64,000 nucleotides of DNA from the NCBI GenBank assembly GCA_027492275.1, contig JAPUFC010000097.1, forward strand, positions 229,314 through 293,313, given 5' to 3'. Source of the DNA: Mesorhizobium sp. (GTDB taxonomy: Bacteria; Pseudomonadota; Alphaproteobacteria; Rhizobiales; Rhizobiaceae). The translations under genes were made by a program, and so were the position numbers. Under the pieces are notes generated by a model, which was not told the DNA's origin, did not search any database, and saw only the letters and a program-made list of their open reading frames with translations. Shown here in pieces: positions 60,734 to 64,000 of the stretch (position 1 is its first letter; every line of letters starts with the position of its first letter).

Positions 60734-60984
60734 TTCGGTTCGGGAATCGTCCGTTGCTTATATAGGAAACAGCCGCGATTCTCCAACCTGGCCGGCGCTT
60801 TTCCAGATGGAAAATGCCAAGCGATAACAAAGGGATAGACGTTCTTCCAAAAAACATTCGGCGGCTTCGGCGCAAAAGCCGCGCGGCGCGGGCTCCGCGC
60901 CGCCTGCGAAAGCCGCTTTTCGCGGCCGAAACTGTGCTGGCGCAAGGCCGTGCGGCGCGCTAGCCTTGCGCGGAGGATAGCGCG

Positions 60985-61614
60985 ATGCCGGGTCCGGAGA
61001 GCATTTTCAACGCCTTCGTCACCATACTGGTGACCATCGACCCGCCCGGGCTGGCGCCGCTGTTCCTGGCGCTGACGCGCGGCATGAACCGTGAGGAGCG
61101 GCTCCAGGTCTCGGTCCGCGCCAGCCTCATCGCCTTCGCGGTGCTCGCCCTGTTCGCCCTCGCCGGCGCGGCCATCCTGTCGGTGTTCGGCATCACGCTG
61201 CCGGCCTTCCGGGTGGCCGGCGGCTTCCTGCTGTTCTTCATCGCCTTCGAGATGGTGTTCGAGCGGCGGCAGGACCGCAAGGAGAAGAGCGCCGACGTCG
61301 CCATCACGCGCGACCACATCCACAATCTGGCCGCCTTCCCGCTGGCCATTCCGCTGATCGCGGGACCGGGCGCGATCTCGGCGACGGTGCTGCTCTCGGG
61401 ATCGTTCCCCGGCTTCGCCGCCCAGACGGTCCTCGTCGGCATCCTGGCGGTGGGACTCGCCCTCACCTACCTGGTCTTCGTGCTCGCCGAGCGCATCGAC
61501 CGCTTCCTCGGCCAGACCGGCCGCTCCATCCTGACGCGCCTGCTCGGCGTCATCCTGGCCGCGCTCGCGGTGCAGTTCGTGGCCGACGGCATCAAGGCGC
61601 TGGCGGCGAGCTAG
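60985..61614 (+). CDS. MarC-family integral membrane protein
   Basis: The 209-aa product has about six hydrophobic segments (FNAFVTILVTIDPPGLAPLF, FAVLALFALAGAAILSVFGI, GLALTYLVFVLAERIDRFLG), the NAFV and DPPG motifs of MarC/UPF0056 proteins, and ends VQFVADGIKALAAS. The family's transport role is unsettled. Divergent from gyrA and convergent with ssb. Confidence 0.92.
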   Translation: MPGPESIFNAFVTILVTIDPPGLAPLFLALTRGMNREERLQVSVRASLIAFAVLALFALAGAAILSVFGITLPAFRVAGGFLLFFIAFEMVFERRQDRKEKSADVAITRDHIHNLAAFPLAIPLIAGPGAISATVLLSGSFPGFAAQTVLVGILAVGLALTYLVFVLAERIDRFLGQTGRSILTRLLGVILAALAVQFVADGIKALAAS

Positions 61615-61680
61615 GACCTGCGCCTCCAGGCTGTCCAGGATCTGCCCCACGGCAATGCGGGGCGATCGAGACGCCCTCGA

Positions 61681-62211
61681 TCAGAACGGGATCTCGTCGT
61701 CCAGGTCGCCGCGCGAGCCGCCGCCGCCGCTCCCCCCGCCGCGGTTGCCGCCGCCGCCACCGCCGCGTCCGCCGCCATACTCGCTCGGGCTCGACTGGCC
61801 GAAGTCGGAGCCGCGCCCGCCGCCGGAATAGCCGACCTGCCCGCCGCCTTCACCCTGCCCGCGCGAATCCAGCATCTGCAGCTCGCCGCGGAATTTCTGC
61901 AGCACAATTTCGGTCGTGTAGCGGTCCTGGCCCTGCTGGTCCTGCCACTTGCGGGTCTGGAGCTGGCCCTCGACGTAGACCTTCATGCCCTTCTTCAGGT
62001 ACTGCTCCGCGACTTTCGCCAGATTGTCGTTGAAGATCACGACGTTATGCCACTCGGTGCGGTCCTTGCGCTCGCCGCTGTTGCGATCGCGCCAGCTTTC
62101 GGTCGTGGCGACGCGGATGTTGACGACCGGGTCACCCGAATTCAGGCGACGGATTTCGGGATCGGCTCCCAGATTGCCGATGAGAATGACCTTGTTGACG
62201 CTGCCAGCCAT
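61681..62211 (-). CDS. ssb: Single-stranded DNA-binding protein
   Basis: The 176-aa product has an OB-fold N-terminal domain ([40 protein letters not shown]), a Gly-rich linker, and the C-terminal tail DLDDEIPF that recruits repair partners. Length is normal for alphaproteobacteria. It is divergent from uvrA, and an SOS box lies 119 bp upstream of its start. Confidence 0.97.
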   Translation of the reverse strand: MAGSVNKVILIGNLGADPEIRRLNSGDPVVNIRVATTESWRDRNSGERKDRTEWHNVVIFNDNLAKVAEQYLKKGMKVYVEGQLQTRKWQDQQGQDRYTTEIVLQKFRGELQMLDSRGQGEGGGQVGYSGGGRGSDFGQSSPSEYGGGRGGGGGGNRGGGSGGGGSRGDLDDEIPF

Positions 62212-62329
62212 GACAAAACTCCGCGCTCGTCCGAAATGATGTGCTCTTCGCTGCGGGACACCTTAGCGGATCGCATGCAGGCGCGCCCGCGGTCGCGCCT
62301 GATTTCGCCGCGCTGTCCACATCTCTTAT

Positions 62330-62344
62330 GTTCTCTCTTTGTTC
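62330..62344. promoter_or_regulatory. SOS (LexA) box between ssb and uvrA
   Basis: GTTC-TCTCTTT-GTTC is the exact GTTC-N7-GTTC form of the alphaproteobacterial LexA box. It lies upstream of ssb (minus) and uvrA (plus), so it probably controls both divergent DNA-repair genes. Confidence 0.85.
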
Positions 62345-62395
62345 TAGACACCAAACAGCAGGAATGCAAGTCATGGCCTCGCCAGGCACGAAAAA

Positions 62396-62421
62396 GCCCT
62401 GCCGCGTATCGCGGTCAGGGC
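62396..62421 (+). terminator. Terminator-like hairpin downstream of the SOS box
   Basis: GCCCTGCCGCG and CGCGGTCAGGGC form a near-perfect stem with a TAT loop, followed by CTTTTG and preceded by AAAAA. It would work in both directions and lies 52 bp after the SOS box. Confidence 0.75.
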
Positions 62422-62817
62422 CTTTTGTCTGCGAGCATGAAGCCACGCGCCGGCCTCGATGGCCGGCATTTTCTCGGGCGCAACGCGAATGCCTTCGACG
62501 GCCCGACTATGGTCTCTGATTTTCGGGGGATCGGCCGGTTTCGACGACGCCTCTAACGCCTCGCCCTTTGCGGCCGGGGCCTCGCCTCTAGCGAAGCCCG
62601 TCGGGACTGTCCGGTGGAGTCATGCCTCGCTCCTTCGTCAGTTTCCGTTCGGGTTCATGCCGGCAGCCTCGTCATCGGCCGCAGCCTCTTGTTGCCTTTG
62701 GCCATGATTGATGTCCCTGGACATCGGCTCCGGTGATGAAAATCTGGTACGTTCCCACTCGTCCGTCAACGGTGAAAACGCGCCCCCGGCAAAACGTGAA
62801 GAGTGTTACAGCGCGCC

Positions 62818-62849
62818 GGGCTCCTGCCAGCGTGGTGTCAGGAGCCCGT
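62818..62849 (+). promoter_or_regulatory. Stem-loop in the uvrA leader
   Basis: CGGGCTCCTG (62818-62827) and CAGGAGCCCG (62840-62849) are perfect 10-bp arms with a 12-base loop, followed by a GTTTTGTTCCTTTT stretch. It could be a terminator/attenuator or a stability element. Confidence 0.55.
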
Positions 62850-63002
62850 TCGAGTTTTGTTCCTTTTGCGCTTGCCGCACCGCACCATTTCTGGCTAGTT
62901 CATGGACGCTCCGTGTCCCTCGACGGCGCGGCGCGAATACCTACATAGGGAGAGCCGGGTTCTCCGGTTTTCCACTCTTCGAGACAAGGCGGCGAAGCGG
63001 CA

Positions 63003-64000
63003 ATGGCCGACCACAAGTTCATTTCCATTCGCGGCGCGCGCGAGCACAATCTCAAGAACGTCGACATCGATCTCCCCCGCGACAGCCTGATCGTGATGAC
63101 GGGCGTCTCGGGGTCCGGCAAGTCGTCGCTGGCCTTCGACACGATCTACGCCGAGGGCCAGCGCCGCTATGTCGAAAGCCTTTCGGCCTATGCGCGCCAG
63201 TTCCTGGAGATGATGCAGAAGCCCGATGTCGACCAGATCGACGGCCTGTCGCCGGCCATCTCCATCGAGCAAAAGACGACGTCCAAGAATCCGCGCTCGA
63301 CGGTGGGCACCGTCACCGAGATCTACGACTACATGCGTCTGCTGTTCGCGCGCGCCGGCATTCCCTATTCGCCCGCCACAGGCCTGCCCATCGAGAGCCA
63401 GACCGTGTCGCAGATGGTCGACCGGGTGCTGGCCCTGCCCGAAGGCACGCGCCTGCTGCTGCTGGCGCCCATCGTGCGCGGCCGCAAGGGCGAGTACCGC
63501 AAGGAACTGGCCGAGCTGCAGAAGAAGGGTTTTCAGCGCGTCAAGGTGGACGGGACATTCTACGAGATAGGCGAGGTTCCGGCGCTGGATAAGAAGTACA
63601 CGCACGACATCGACGTGGTGGTGGACCGCGTCGTGGTGCGCCCCGACCTCGCCGCGCGGCTGGCCGATTCCATCGAGACGGCGCTGAAGCTCGCGGAAGG
63701 TCTCGCCGTTGCCGAATTCGCCGACAAGCCGTTGGATGCCAGCCAGACCGGCGAGGACGCCGTGAACAAGTCGAAGAACGAGACGCACGAGCGCATCCTG
63801 TTCTCCGAAAAATTCGCCTGTCCTGTGTCGGGCTTCACCATCCCGGAGATTGAGCCGCGCCTTTTCTCCTTCAACAATCCGTTCGGCGCCTGCCCGACCT
63901 GCGACGGCCTTGGCAGCCAGCGCGCCATCGACCCGGACCTGATCGTGCCGGACGAGAACCTGACCCTGCGCGACGGCGCCATCGCGCCCTGGGCCAAGTC
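63003..64000 (+). CDS. uvrA: Excinuclease ABC subunit A, N-terminal part (runs off the right edge)
   Basis: About 332 codons are visible. The product begins [20 protein letters not shown] and has the first Walker [41 protein letters not shown], the ABC-specific [17 protein letters not shown] region and the first zinc-binding ACPTCDGLG. UvrA scans DNA for damage in nucleotide excision repair with UvrB. Preceded by a LexA box 660 bp upstream, so it is SOS-regulated as usual in this group. Confidence 0.97.
   Translation, partial: MADHKFISIRGAREHNLKNVDIDLPRDSLIVMTGVSGSGKSSLAFDTIYAEGQRRYVESLSAYARQFLEMMQKPDVDQIDGLSPAISIEQKTTSKNPRSTVGTVTEIYDYMRLLFARAGIPYSPATGLPIESQTVSQMVDRVLALPEGTRLLLLAPIVRGRKGEYRKELAELQKKGFQRVKVDGTFYEIGEVPALDKKYTHDIDVVVDRVVVRPDLAARLADSIETALKLAEGLAVAEFADKPLDASQTGEDAVNKSKNETHERILFSEKFACPVSGFTIPEIEPRLFSFNNPFGACPTCDGLGSQRAIDPDLIVPDENLTLRDGAIAPWAK

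Larger units (their letters stand above)
62345..63002. other. Long non-coding leader upstream of uvrA
   Basis: 658 bp without a supported gene. It contains a terminator-like hairpin (62396-62421) soon after the SOS box and a 10-bp perfect stem-loop (62818-62849, arms CGGGCTCCTG/CAGGAGCCCG) about 155 bp before uvrA. The short ORFs here have no ribosome-binding site and unlikely composition. Confidence 0.6.

Noticed and set aside
62515-62560. tmRNA-like segment (GGCCGGTTTCGACG)
   Set aside because: No tag reading frame, no tRNA-like ends with T-loop, and no partner piece nearby.
62733-62948. 71-codon ORF in the uvrA leader
   Set aside because: It spans the stem-loop, has Arg/Ser-rich composition and no ribosome-binding site.

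Overview
The window is a GC-rich alphaproteobacterial chromosome segment, most likely a Mesorhizobium-like member of the Phyllobacteriaceae/Hyphomicrobiales. The evidence is the gene order tgt-queA-ppi-ppi-coaD-gyrA-marC-ssb-uvrA, a BA14K-family protein, an EcfG-type stress promoter, a GTTC-N7-GTTC SOS box, the Anbu/ATP-grasp/alpha-E/transglutaminase operon, and the codon use. A complete prophage of about 40 kb interrupts the host sequence.

Left host flank (1-4068): the start of glmS, then glmU, ccdA, a small exported protein and a small SAM-binding protein.

Prophage (4069-44184): bounded by identical 48-bp attL and attR copies of the 3' part of a tRNA-Lys(TTT) gene, with the intact tRNA restored at attR. 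From left to right, mostly on the minus strand, it holds a lysis cassette (membrane-tailed lambda R-like endolysin, nested spanins), a tailspike, and a plus-strand island with a HEPN-like gene. Next to that is an antirepressor operon led by a C4-like antisense RNA. Then come podovirus virion genes (internal virion proteins, one carrying a T4-type lysozyme domain, nozzle, adaptor, capsid, scaffold, portal) and the terminase. Two non-coding stretches flank the small terminase gene, one filled with GGTAACC boxes. The early operon follows: helicase, primase, two DNA methyltransferases, a DUF5131 protein, a GapR homologue, a DnaA-domain-IV-like protein and a Cro-like regulator. The right arm is on the plus strand: a CI-like repressor flanked by two operators, a repeat array, an AlpA-like protein, small genes and the integrase. 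I found no phage RNA polymerase or DNA polymerase.

Right host flank (44185-64000): tRNA-Lys, a BA14K protein under an EcfG promoter, the glycerol regulon [12 protein letters not shown], the Anbu proteasome-like operon, queuosine genes tgt-queA, a small transporter, two cyclophilins, coaD, gyrA, a MarC protein, ssb, and the start of uvrA behind an SOS box.

The most interesting regulatory logic is in the prophage. The CI-like repressor seems to lack the self-cleavage residues. The antirepressor sits in a C4 - small ORF - ant layout like the immI operon of phage P1, with a short terminated leader RNA complementary to the element that can mask a downstream ribosome-binding site. This suggests lysogeny is controlled by RNA and antirepressor rather than by RecA-driven repressor cleavage.
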